A DNA stretch of 64,000 nucleotides from Sycon ciliatum (taxonomy: Eukaryota > Porifera > Calcarea > Leucosolenida > Sycettidae), in NCBI RefSeq assembly GCF_964019385.1, contig NC_088653.1:9143290-9207289 (forward strand). The letters run 5' to 3'. The first letter of the stretch is position 1, and the number at the start of each line of letters is the position of its first letter. A model generated the notes under the pieces. It did no database searches. It worked only from the letters and a program-made list of their open reading frames with translations, and was not told the origin of the DNA. A program made the translations under genes and the position numbers. Shown here in pieces: positions 23,220-32,866 of the stretch.

Positions 23220-23441
23220 TCAGACAAATGACCTGATTGACCTCCCTCCTCGTCTTGAATCGTGGTCTTCACATTGTCGATAGCATCGCTTTGCGCGACG
23301 TAAAGAGTGATGGTCTAGCCAGCCTGCTTCCGACTGCGTGCCGGCGAAAATCAAACGCTGCTGGTCTTGGGGAATACCCTCCTTGTCTTGGGTACCAGCC
23401 TGCCTGTTGTCGTCCTCATCAGCTTCGCCATCACCACCGGT
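23220..23441 (-). pseudogene. polyubiquitin-derived sequence captured in an LTR element
   Basis: Minus-strand 23393-23319 encodes [17 protein letters not shown] within 25 residues, matching ubiquitin positions about 31-54 with few changes. In another frame 23293-23240 encodes QSDAIDNVKTTIQDEEGG, matching ubiquitin about 19-36. The order (later part of one unit, then earlier part of the next) is that of a head-to-tail polyubiquitin gene with roughly 40 codons between them lost or scrambled. The first ATG upstream in the frame of part one is near 23450. No full ubiquitin fold or GG terminus remains, so conjugation activity is not expected. It lies a short way inside the primer site, where gag would normally start. 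Confidence 0.75.
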
Positions 23442-23529
23442 AGTGTACATGTAGGTAGCGGGTCGCTTGGAATCGCCATCGGAGTCTGGGGTCGAATCAC
23501 GTTGTTCTAAAACACACCGCTGCCACCAA

Positions 23530-23885
23530 TGTAATGGGTAGCCGAGTGGTAGGCGCGGTGCAATTAACAATAATTACTTTTATTCTACTTTCAGGTACAC
23601 ACCTGAGATATAATCGTTATTGAAAGAAGAAGCGGCAAAATAAATAACTTTCTCTCCGGTGCTCACCTAGAGGCTGAATCCTTATTCTTCGAGTTAGCTT
23701 TCATTGCTATCCAATCTAATCTAATCTTCTCTTCTCTAATCTTCTCTTCCTCAAAACAGAAATGCGCAGCCGCTTTTATGCAGCAGACGACGTACGCTTA
23801 CATACGGAGATACACTAAATATACATCAGGCAAGCTCCGTATTAGTTCCGTACTGCTTCCGTAGTGGTCGGGCAGGGATACTACA
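23530..23885 (-). repeat. LTR of miniature LTR element 1 (5' LTR)
   Basis: Partner of 22282-22637; its inner edge abuts the primer site (TTGGTGGCAGCGGTG on minus). Confidence 0.92.
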
Positions 23886-23889
23886 AACG

Positions 23890-24502
23890 CAAGAAAGATG
23901 TGCTCAAGGTATATCCCACGGGAGCAAAGAACGTCGAAAGCTACAAGATGATAAGGAGATTGGTAAGACCATTGGACAAACCCGTCTAACTACAACTCAA
24001 CAACGCGAATCAACCAATGACGAATTACGTTATTTTCTCTGACCAATGCCATACTTGAAGTATGAATTTAAAAAAATAATATATTGTACAATTTTCGGAT
24101 CACGAGACATAGTTTGACTCCGCTGTCATGTGGTGAAATCTCAGGAACCGTTGATTGCAGCGCTTCCTGGATGGGTTCTACGGCACGCTGAGAGTTTTCT
24201 CTTCGACATAGATATTTGGATCGTTGAATTTGAGCTAGTTTTGACCGAGTTACCATGGTTACGGCCTGTTGAAGTCTCAACGTCGTGTGTGTATAATTCT
24301 ACACATTCAAGTATGGGGCGGCTCTCAAAGGGCTAATGGGAGTTGTGATGATTCTCAGAACGGGCATTAGAAAAGTCATTAGTTTCTTGAATCTGCAAAG
24401 TATTCAAAATCAACTGCTGTTCTGGTTTACAAAGCTATGTGCAATGTTTATTAAGAGGTCTGTTTTACTTTCTTGTTGATTGACCATTGTTCATTCTACC
24501 AG
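23890..24502. other. intron-like sequence, no gene recognised
   Basis: Short frames only. It precedes the AG acceptor of the exon at 24503. Confidence 0.4.
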
Positions 24503-24625
24503 GACAACAGGACATGTCTGGACAGTGCAGTAGCAAATGGTTTCAGCTGTACGGCTCAGTGTGCGGCTAGACTAAGGGCAATTATCCGCTATCTTGAGAG
24601 CAAGTACCCAGAGGAGCAGAAGAAG
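24503..24625 (+). CDS. host gene exon: ankyrin-like repeat
   Basis: 123 bp open in phase 0, bounded by CTACCAG and GTAAGC. DNRTCLDSAVANGF resembles the start of a diverged ankyrin repeat (usually N-x-TpLdxAvxxG), and the block ends AIIRYLESKYPEEQKK, like a helix after the last repeat. It follows the 11.2-kb exon in the same strand and phase and precedes ROC exons, which fits the ankyrin-linker-ROC order of DAPK/ROCO-type proteins. Similarity to ankyrin is weaker than for the first exon. Confidence 0.6.
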
Positions 24626-25860
24626 GTAAGCACAACTTAGAAGAAAAGAAAATTCATCAAAATGAATTTCCCATTCGAAAACTTGCGTAACCAATGAGGT
24701 AACAATATCACTATATTCCCTCCTGACACATTGTCTCCCTGCTGCAAACACCGCTTTTGATTCCCCAAATATTCAGGCGTGGCTCAGTATCAGGTTACTG
24801 GTTAAAACTAATGATGGGTTATACCCAAACATTTAGTGACCCAAAAGTGACGTTCGCAGCAGAAACGTCCCTGTGTGGGTGTTTGGAATGAGTGCAATAA
24901 TGCAGTTTACTAAGACTGCGGAAAGGATGCAATAGTTTCAAATATTAATAGCAGTGAGTACACTCAAACGTCTTTTATCCGCACGCCTCAGATACTGGCA
25001 CGCCTCACTACTGGGCACCTTTAGCTTGAGTTCCTATGGCAAACCTGCTTCCAATTTGGGGGTTTGAATTATTTTTCGTGTACACTAGTGTCAATTTATC
25101 ACTGCCCACCTGTGCAATTCACTCATTTTCATCAAGACATTGTATTTTATCCTGAATATGGGTAATATGTGCCAAAAACACTTCTTCAAAAAGCGGTATA
25201 ATACATGGTAGACGAGCTGTCCTGAGATAACGGAAAACCTGAGATACGGGCAGTGACGTTCGAGCTCATACTGAATCGCTCGCTCCAGCAATAATATTTA
25301 GTAAAAGAGAACATATCAGAGAAAACCAGAACATTTGTGCAAGTCGATCTCTCCAATTTCGCTCAAATTTTGCAGGTAAGTTTCCTTTGGGGTTAAGATT
25401 GACTGTGCAAATCACGTGCCCCGTGACACCAGATTGCCAGGTCTCGTAGATCACGGTTCATCAGTTATTCTGAGTCACATTGATCAAGTGTACGTGTACT
25501 TACAAGGATCGCCCGTTGATATTTAGATTGGATCACAAGCATTTTGATGCCCGGCTAAAGAGCACGCTGGTCGCGTTGTAGACCTTCCAACCGGGACTTT
25601 CCCGCAACATGCAGCACAGAGACTAGGGTGAGTAGGGGCCAAATTGCGTTGTTCATCACGTAAGAAATCTGTGATGTGGGCACGTCACGTACCACATGGA
25701 ACCAGTGTAGCCTGTGCTGGTCAACTCCAAGCGACCTTGATGGCATGCTCGATGGTCATTCCTTGCTGTTGCAGATCTACATCAAGCATCAGCATGTAAA
25801 CTAGCCACGGTTCCTGTTGAGCCATGTTCGGGGTGTTCGAGGTTAGTGTGAAATATGCAT
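24626..25860. other. intron-like sequence, no gene recognised
   Basis: Between the 24.5-kb exon and a MITE; no coding or structured signal that I can support. Confidence 0.35.
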
Positions 25861-26047
25861 ACTGTCAGCTTCGCCAATAACGACTGCTGATAAAACGACA
25901 ATTCGCGAATAATGACAGAATTTCCATGCCCAGAGCAAAGTCCCACCCCATGTAATACATATAATGAGACTTTGGGTATAACGACATTTTGCGAATAAGG
26001 ACACCTTTTTGACGCCCACCGAGTGTCGTTATAAGCGAAGTTGACTG
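25861..26047. mobile_element. short pogo-like MITE
   Basis: The ends are inverted copies: CTGTCAGCTTCGCCAATAAC on the left, and CAGTCAACTTCGCTTATAAC on the minus strand from the right. It is about 187 bp, non-coding, with repeated CGAATAA-GACA blocks inside. TA is present only on the left side. Confidence 0.55.
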
Positions 26048-26424
26048 CACCTGTTCTCACTGCAAGAGGACATATCTCCAAGACGTCTTGCCAATGCAAT
26101 ACTGCTAGCGCTGTAACGATAGTGTCTGCGGGTTCTGAGCAGAGCATGCAGGAAATATGATGTGTCTTACCTCCTTCATTATGGTCCGTTTCGAATAGCA
26201 CATCAGGAACGATCGTGATCGTGTTGTGAACCGGAAATCATTATTCTACATCATGAAGCATATGATTTCATCATTCCTCTTGCGGTAAAGTTCAAAAACT
26301 ACATGCCAAACAGTCAACAAATGTTGCACCGAAAAATTGTGGTGGCGCAAGGAGAAGCTTGTCGTTTGGAGTGACAAGTTGTCACCGCTACTTTTCCTTG
26401 TCAGAGTCAACAATACACTTCGTT

Positions 26425-26809
26425 TTGCAGCTGGTCTACAAAGCCGAAGTGATACGCCGTAATGTTAACCCAGCACGTGTGTACTTCGGAGCGACAGAGC
26501 CAACGTTCAAGACCCGGTACGGAAACCACAAGGACACATTCAACCACGAGCGGAGACGAAAGAGCACCGAACTATCCAAGTATGTCTGGAAATTGACGGA
26601 GAGACAGGAAGACTGCTCGATCCAGTGGAGTATTTCAGAACGAGCACAAGCCTACAACAACATCAGCAAAATGTGCCAACTTTGCCTCTCGGAGAAGTTC
26701 CGATCATAATCGCGGATAGAGAAACATGCTTCAACAAGGAAAGCGAGCTTATCTCGAAGTGGAGACATACCAGAAAATTCTCGCTCGCGAACTACACCGG
26801 GGTCACATG
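26425..26809 (+). pseudogene. Penelope-like element C-terminus (GIY-YIG), frameshifted
   Basis: The frame encodes LVYKAEVIRR, then VYFGATEPTFKTRYGNH, STELSKYVWKL and KMCQLCLSEKF, a GIY-YIG domain as found at the C-terminus of one PLE group. After a single shift near 26700 a second frame continues with IADRETCFNKESELISKWRH, the usual end of this protein. It is from a different PLE group than the element at 1-2963. No RT remains, so the copy is 5'-truncated and frameshifted. It lies sense to the host gene, in an intron, with a hammerhead ribozyme 460 bp downstream. Confidence 0.8.
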
Positions 26810-26828
26810 ATGAGATATGCGGTGTTCC

Positions 26829-26970
26829 CACACACACACGCGCACGCCCGCACGCACACAAGCACGCACGCCCGCACGCACACACACACACACACACACA
26901 CACAACCACACACACACACACTCTATCTCTCTCTCTCTCTCTCGTGCACACACATGTACACCCTCACTCT
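26829..26970 (+). repeat. (CA)n and (CT)n microsatellite
   Basis: Mixed CA/CG, then pure CA, then (TC)n. The apparent frames across it are repeat artefacts. Confidence 0.9.
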
Positions 26971-27273
26971 TTCACACTCACACCAAACCACATTTTTGCG
27001 CCATTACCGACACTGGTATCTGCAATGTAACATACTACCCATCCCTTTGGCGTGACACAACTACCACTGAAACCTACTTAATTCCTGCGTCGGTTCTACA
27101 TGTATCTCCCATCTTGGTTATAGCAATATACCTCAGCCATGACACTTGCATTCATATTACGCACAGTGTATTCCAGCGCTGATGTTATCTCCTCAAGCTT
27201 CGTGGTTGCAGCACTGCCTTAGCCTACATTACAATTACCCTATATAACTAGCGAATAGCATTATTATGTTTTA

Positions 27274-27317
27274 TCGTCTGATGAATGTTTTTTGAAACAC
27301 GAAACTCGGAGTTGCGA
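27274..27317 (+). ncRNA. hammerhead ribozyme, PLE-2 3' region (sense to host gene)
   Basis: Order and pairing fit a type I hammerhead. Stem I is UCGU (27274-27277) with GCGA (27314-27317), one G-U pair. The core is CUGAUGA (27278-27284); stem II is UGUUU/AAACA around a UUUG loop with a terminal A-C mismatch; then GAAA (27301-27304). Stem III is ACU/AGU with a CGG loop (27304-27312). The predicted cleavage nucleotide is U27313. PLE 3' regions are known to carry such ribozymes. Activity is inferred from structure only. Confidence 0.7.
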
Positions 27318-27852
27318 GAAAGGTTTTTGGTCTGTGTGGTTCTGCCTCGTGTGGTATAAGCTCTGCCCTTGTTGAGGTATTGAGCATTATTTGCAGCAAA
27401 GACCCCAGACACTTTGTTTTATGTACTACGTATACATGTATATTAAGTTAAGGGGGCGTTCGAATTGTCTTCAGCAACTGTTCGAGCAATTTTTTTAAAG
27501 AGATTAGTTGAAGTGTCCCATTACAAGAACGTTTTCTACCATTTTAGAGTTTTCAGTGGAATTGTCGATGACGTCCGATAAGATCGACCATCTCCACGCA
27601 CTATGTGACGTAGCTATTCCAAACCCTTCGGAAAAAAGTCAAAGAACGACAATTCGAACAAGCCCTAAGTGAAAAGCCATAAAAGAAAAGAATTCCTTCT
27701 GCTCATGCTACCCTGTCCGTGACCGTCTTTCCTAGCACCTCACTTCACTCGAACCATGTTTCTCTACGGATTATTCTCTACCAACCACCTCTCCCCTGTT
27801 CCTACTTTTACATCTGTCATTGTGTTTCCTGTGTGTTCTATTGGCAATGTAG

Positions 27853-27921
27853 GTAATGGAAATTGTTCGACATGCCGCTGGGAAGAAGACTGCTGACCCT
27901 CACAACCGTCGTTTTCTTCAG
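27853..27921 (+). CDS. host gene exon (linker region), putative
   Basis: 69 bp, phase 0 at both ends, between TGTAG and GTAATA, encoding VMEIVRHAAGKKTADPHNRR plus FLQ. It matches no domain I recognise. Its phase agrees with the ankyrin exons before it and with the ROC exon after it, and its place suits the linker before a ROC domain. Support is splice sites, phase and codon-like composition only. Confidence 0.45.
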
Positions 27922-27936
27922 GTAATAGAAAGCACA

Positions 27937-28448
27937 TAATGTTATGAGTTATGACTAAGTTTCCACCGGTGTAACCAGATAATTATACCGTCAGCAAGTG
28001 TGACAAAGGGCACAAAACTGACCAGGAGTACTTAGCTAAAAAACTGACAAGGAATGCTCAGATTCCCCTTCCATGTTTACAATAATAAACTTGAACCTCC
28101 CAATTTGGGTGGTCTGTTACTTTGCGTCGTTGGGTTGTAGTAAAACCGGTACGCCCAATTGTCTTACTAGAAAAGTCTTTATACAGTAACGTTCGGCATT
28201 CTTTGTTGCTGTGGGACAAAGCCCGTGCTCATCTTCGTTGCGCTTTCCTTCCCCTCTTTAGATATTTCCTTACCTGAGCCTCCCAAGTTGGAAGGTTGTT
28301 GGTTTACACCTCTTAGATTTGTTGGAGTGAGGTGTTAGGTCGTTGAATGTCTCAGTACTCCTTGTCAGTTTTGTGCCCTGTTGTCGCATATGCTGACGGT
28401 GTATTACGTGGTTGCACTGAGGGACAGTTGGTTATAACTTGTAACATT
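27937..28448. mobile_element. non-autonomous TIR element (~510 bp, ~95-bp TIRs)
   Basis: The left arm 27937-28030 (with CACAAAACTGAC-AGGAGTACT near its inner end) matches the reverse complement of 28356-28448 at about 80% by eye. No transposase is encoded. A third arm of the family is at 3236-3303. Confidence 0.75.
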
Positions 28449-28504
28449 TTGCCCTTTCTTTATTTTTTACATGATTACATTGGCTAAAGATCCGAGCTCT
28501 TCAG

Positions 28505-29074
28505 GTAAAGTCTTTATTATCTTTTATACTGAGTATTCGAAGTATCCCGTTGCTATGGAGAGTATCGTGGCAATTGAGGTCATTCACTGATGTTATGTAC
28601 TTGTACATAGTAATAATTATTGTTAAAAATGGATGAAGTTTCGTTTTCAATCCGTGCATATGGTAAAAAGTCGTCTGTACTTTCAATACGTTTCACAAAG
28701 CTATCACCGACTCATTTTTTCGATGTCCACCATCCTAGTGTTGAAAGTAGCAAGAATCTTTATAGATTCATTTCCTGCTTGTGTTTAAATTCAGGCAAGT
28801 ACATGTGTGCAGTGCATGCCGCTTTCCGAAAGAACCATATAGCATGTGGACAAGCTGATCTTCTCATTTACATTAAATTCATAAAAAAATTCATCTCCAC
28901 TTAAGAAATGTGCTCCTCACATACTTTACTGTCAAACAGATGAACACTGCCAACTATGGAGCATTATCATCTTCACAGCCTTTAAGGAAAAGTTGCCTTC
29001 AACACTTATATCCAGTAATTGTTATTCTTTACTAAGAAAATGGTGGGCATCACGCAACTGCGTTATAAAGGAAA
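28505..29074. other. intron-like sequence, no gene recognised
   Basis: A 94-codon frame (28620-28904) shows no recognisable domain and is treated as chance. Confidence 0.35.
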
Positions 29075-29236
29075 GGGGGTTTATCAACTGACAACCCCTC
29101 TATTCAGTTGCTATTCACAGTGAGTGGCCCGAAACGTCACAATTTTTGACGTCACTAATAAAGAATTTTCATCCAGCGGATGCGCCAAGTGTGAATAGCA
29201 ACTGCATAGAGTGGTTGTAAGTTTACGAACCCCCTA
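29075..29236. mobile_element. hairpin MITE (~160 bp)
   Basis: GGGGGTTTATCAACTGACAA...TTGCTATTCAC on the left pairs with GTGAATAGCAACTGCATAGA...GAACCCCC on the right. The right half is also the left part of each 498-bp repeat unit that follows. Confidence 0.65.
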
Positions 29237-29529
29237 TTCTTTAATTGTTGTTCTTGTGTGAATGAAGCTGAAGACACCACTGCAGCTGTACTTATGGTTG
29301 ATAAATATGGTGGTAAAGACACACCTGGCAATATGGCGGTAAACACACGCCTGCCCACACACGCTCCCTAGGCTGCAAAGTTCTGGCACAGAGCTCTCCT
29401 TCTCACCACCACCACCATCAGTTCGCGCCTGGCGCCTGGTCGATGCATGGCTGGCGGTATCCGGCATAGCAGGCTGGTACATCAAGTAGCGCATGGCACA
29501 TAGATGATGACACAGCAACGATATAGCTC

Positions 29530-29573
29530 AATTGCGACGTACGTTTCGTCCCCGCTGGACTCATCAGGCAATC
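29530..29573 (-). ncRNA. hammerhead ribozyme, unit 1
   Basis: On minus: stem I GAUUGC/GCAAUU (terminal G-U), core CUGAUGA, stem II GUCC-AGCGG-GGAC, GAAA, stem III ACG-UA-CGU, cleavage nucleotide C (complement of 29536). All conserved core nucleotides are present. Confidence 0.85.
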
Positions 29574-30027
29574 TTCTTCTTGGATGTCTTCATACGGAGC
29601 TTGACTCGGAGCTTGACTCATATTTAGCAACCATAAGTACAGCTGCAGTGGTGTCTTCAGCTTCATTCTCCCGAGTCAAGCGCCAAGTGTGAATAGCAAC
29701 TGCATAGAGTGGTTGTAAGTTGACGAACCCCCTATTCTTTAATTGTTGTTCTTGTGTGAATGAAGCTGAAGACACCACTGCAGCTGTACTTATGGTTGAT
29801 AAATATGGTGGTAAAGACACACCTGGCAATATGGCGGTAAACACACGCCTGCCCACACACGCTCCCTAGGCTGCAAAGTTCTGGCACAGAGCTCTCCTCC
29901 TCACCACCACCATCATCAGTTCGCGCCTGGCGCCTGGTCGATGCACGGCTGGCGGTATCCGGCATAGCAGGCTGGTACATCAAGTAGCGCATGGCACATA
30001 GATGATGACACAGCAACGATATAGCTC

Positions 30028-30071
30028 GATTGCGACATACGTTTCGTCCCCGCTGGACTCATCAGGCAATC
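30028..30071 (-). ncRNA. hammerhead ribozyme, unit 2
   Basis: Same structure as unit 1 with a perfect six-pair stem I (GAUUGC/GCAAUC). Stem III has a C-to-U change that keeps pairing as G-U. Predicted cleavage after the complement of 30034. Confidence 0.85.
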
Positions 30072-30172
30072 TTCTTCTTGGATGTCTTCATACGGAGCTT
30101 GACTCGGAGCTTGACTCATATTTATCAACCATAAGTACAGCTGCAGTGGTGTCTTCAGCTTCATTCTCCCGT

Positions 30173-30486
30173 GTCAAGCTCCGTATGAAGACATCCAAGA
30201 AGAAGATTACCTGATGAGTCCAGCGGGGACGAAACGTACGTCGCAATCGAGCTATGTCGTTGCTGTGTCATCATCTATGTGCCATGCGCTACTTGATGTA
30301 CCAGCCTGCTTTGCCAGATACCGCCAGCCATGCATCGACCAGGCGCCAGGCGCGAACTGATGGTGGTGGTGGTAAGAAGGAGAGGTCTGTGCCAGAACTT
30401 TGCAGCCTAGAGAGCGTGTGTGGGCAGGCATGTGTTTACCGCCATATTGCCAGGTGTGTCTTTACCACCATATTTATCAACCATGT
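30173..30486 (+). repeat. inverted partial copy of the 498-bp unit, next to the ROC exon
   Basis: Reverse complement of about 29800-30108, including the hammerhead. With unit 2 it makes a ~300-bp near-perfect hairpin with a short centre (about 30109-30172). It ends roughly 30 bp before the splice acceptor of the ROC exon. Confidence 0.85.
30205..30248 (+). ncRNA. hammerhead ribozyme, sense strand of host intron
   Basis: Stem I GAUUAC/GCAAUC with one A-C mismatch, core CUGAUGA (30211-30217), stem II GUCC-AGCGG-GGAC, GAAA, stem III ACG-UA-CGU, cleavage nucleotide C30242. It would be present in the host pre-mRNA 267 nt before exon 30515. The stem I mismatch may weaken it, and the flanking hairpin could compete with its fold. 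Confidence 0.7.
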
Positions 30487-30514
30487 TGTTCTTGTGTGTA
30501 TTATATATACGCAG

Positions 30515-30908
30515 ACTTACCTTCAGCTGGAGGAATTTTATTCCGAAGGCCAAGTGGACGCTAACACTCTAGTTGTTCTAGTTAGCGGGGAACAACTTGT
30601 TGGGAAGTCGACACTGATCAAGACATTGAGAGAAGAAGGAAACAACGGCACATCAAACGACTCGAAACGAACCCGAGGCATCCAGATGTCCAACTTCACT
30701 GATAATCTTGGTCAGCATTTGCGTATCAAAGATCTCGCTGGGCAGGACGCGTTTTCAGCGACACACGACATTTTCTGCCTATCCACATCAGTACCAAGCC
30801 TCGGTCTTGCTGTTGTCAATAGTAAATGGGACGAGAAACTGATTACAACAAGCATAACCACCACAGTTGGTCGGTTTTTGAGCCGGAGGCCACCATCGGT
30901 AACATCAG
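30515..30908 (+). CDS. host gene exon: ROC (Ras-of-complex) GTPase, first part
   Basis: 394 bp from a CGCAG acceptor to a GTCAGT donor, ending in phase 1. TYLQLEEFYSEGQVDANTL leads into VVLVSGEQLVGKSTLIKTL, a P-loop (GxxxxGKST), and later LRIKDLAGQDAF, the DxxGQ switch motif. These mark the ROC GTPase of ROCO-type proteins (as in DAPK1 or LRRK). The single left-over G joins AC at 32867 to restore a codon, which strongly supports splicing to the next exon. The frame reaching upstream to 30254 runs through the inverted repeat copy and is not part of the exon. Confidence 0.85.
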
Positions 30909-31018
30909 GTCAGTGCTATATTTTATCAAATGCATTTTGTGAAAATTTGTTTGTGTCTGTTGATCCGTATGTCGGCATGTACTGTAGCAGACATGGACAT
31001 TCAGTTGATTGACCGGGG

Positions 31019-31268
31019 CCGGCGCCCTCAGCGCGAACAGAACACTGCGTGCAGTGCACATGTTGATCTGATACGACCAGCGCTCTGCAGAGCATAAATA
31101 CATGTGTGTTCCGCTTGTTCACGGCCGCATGGCGAGTGCCCTGGGGCCGCTAGAAGTGTGACCGGATTTCCATGTCCACGACACTACATGAATGAATGAA
31201 TGATTGGGGTATGTGTTTGATTCTGTATACTGGTGCAGGTTTATGTGTGTGTGTGTGCATGCAGCCAG

Positions 31269-31314
<46 letters not shown>

Positions 31315-32866
31315 ATGCAGGTGTGTGTGTGTGTTTATGTGTGTGTGTTATTTATAGTGGTGTGCATGGGTAGTCGGATACCCATGCAGCCCGTGAGGAT
31401 CTCGTGTAGACGGGTACAGAATAGTACCTGAAAACCCGAAGTCGCTGATGGCATCATGTACAGTGCACATGTACAAATTCATGTAGTACTCTGCATGTCT
31501 ATCCAGTGTGTAAGGGAAGGAGTGCATTGTGCTGTCACCATGGAAACATTACCCAATGGGGTATCCGTGCTACCCGTAGAAAACTACCCCAAAAATCCCT
31601 GAAGAAAAGTGCTACCTGACTCAGCCCTAGATATTCATCTCTCTGTCCATGGTAAATGCCTGTAGTAAGTCCTTGGGTTGAAACATTGGTGAAGGTCGAG
31701 CACATGTGCGTCAATATGGGCCCGGGAGCGTATGTGGTCCCGCCGATATTTTGGATACGTGAAATCAGACTGTTTTTCACATGAACAAACAGTTTTATTC
31801 ACAAGTGCTGTGCACTACACTGTACACTGTACTAACGAATTGTTACTGCACATCAAGCTGAACATGCACTGCCCCATGTACTGGGTCTTTCCTTTTGCCC
31901 ATGCGTTTCACACGGAGGTGGTCTAGAAAATGAGATAAGAGTGTCGACACATGGCACCTGGGCGCGTGCACGGATAGTGGACATTATACAAATCTTCAAG
32001 TTATTCCAAACTTTCCATAGTTGGTCTTTTCACGCTGTGTGTGTGCAGTGGGTAACAGTTTTACCACACAGAGCACTATGGTCTGTGCCTGAAGTTCTGT
32101 AACACTACCAGTCTACTGGATACCCTCACTATCGTGCTGCATGAATCACGTGGCACAAGTCCACAGACTTGTCACGTGCACATACATGCAGTCCCGCCTC
32201 ATCTTTGCTGCAACAATGAGCCCATAACTGACAAGTGAGAAAACAGCAAGCAGCTTCTGGATCGAAAACGTTCAGATCCGTTATTGTTGAGAGCCTTGAA
32301 TGGAAGAGCCGTGCCCTTGGTTCAAATACTCTGCTCCCTTCTCCAATCGAGCAACGTCCGAAATGTCCATACAAAAATTTTCTATGCCCAATGGAGCCCA
32401 AGATTTTCGGAAACATTCAGAGAACTCGCATCTGTCTTCTCCATCTCCAGACTTTGCTCTCCAGAGATCTGATAATAGAATCGGCCTGATCGGCATTAGC
32501 TGCTTCTTCTTTATTTGTCGCAGAAACAGCAGCGCACACTTCTGACTGGCCTGTGCAGCCACTTCTCCAGTAGATTGCCAAGGTTTTCAGCCCGAGACCG
32601 AACACATGGAGGTCAGGCATGGTTCCATCCTCACTCACGAGATATATCTTCGAGGCCGCTCATAACACCCTAGTACGTACTATTGGTCGCCAATTCATTT
32701 GAAGTAGCATTAGCACAATTGCTCTAAAACACTGTTTTGACTAATTTTTTAGCTGCATGCTATGATATTGCGGAGAGCGTGTTGCTTAAAATCACCTTTC
32801 CTCAAATCTCCTCACCACAAATATTTTTTTGTTTGCATTTCCCATCTCTTGTTGTTGCAAATACAG
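31019..32866. other. intron with (GT)n; otherwise no gene recognised
   Basis: Contains a GT microsatellite at 31243-31347. Remaining frames (e.g. 32129-32562) show no domain. Confidence 0.5.
31243..31347 (+). repeat. (GT)n microsatellite
   Basis: About 40 GT units interrupted by GCATGCAG-type spacers. Confidence 0.95.

Larger units (their letters stand above)
22282..23885 (-). mobile_element. miniature LTR element 1 (TRIM-like) carrying ubiquitin fragments
   Basis: Two 356-bp LTRs frame an 892-bp interior. On minus the order is 5' LTR (23885-23530), primer site TTGGTGGCAGCGGTG directly adjacent, interior, polypurine tract, 3' LTR. AACG flanks both sides (22278-22281 and 23886-23889), a 4-bp target duplication. 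LTRs differ at very few sites, so insertion is recent. There is no gag, protease, RT or integrase; mobilisation must be in trans. The interior contains ubiquitin-derived sequence. It is related to LTR element 2 next to it (same LTR ends, similar primer site). Confidence 0.88.
29184..30179 (-). repeat. tandem pair of 498-bp units, each with a hammerhead (retrozyme-like)
   Basis: Units 29184-29681 and 29682-30179 are in direct tandem, about 97% identical by eye, same length. Each contains on the minus strand one complete hammerhead ribozyme; the two predicted cleavage sites (complements of 29536 and 30034) are exactly 498 nt apart. Each unit also has ~50-bp inverted arms (around 29257-29306 and 29617-29667), giving a long internal stem. 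Tandem non-coding units with type I hammerheads are the published layout of animal retrozymes, which yield small circular RNAs and are thought to depend on PLE machinery. A plain tandem duplication of a PLE-derived fragment is the alternative. Confidence 0.65.

Noticed and set aside
28490..28504. 15-bp micro-exon (AAAG before, GTAAAG after)
   Set aside because: Splice-like edges alone; no similarity and the sequence borders a TIR element.
29234..30164. Duplicated 82- and 94-codon minus-strand frames in the 498-bp units
   Set aside because: Their conservation is explained by recent duplication of the whole unit; no domain, and the hammerheads explain the unit better.
30254..30514. N-terminal 87 codons of the frame preceding the ROC exon
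   Set aside because: This part is the inverted repeat copy; a splice acceptor at 30511-30514 and the start of ROC similarity place the exon start at 30515.
31119..31431. Frames across the GT/AC repeat
   Set aside because: Microsatellite translation (poly Thr-His or Val-Cys) only.
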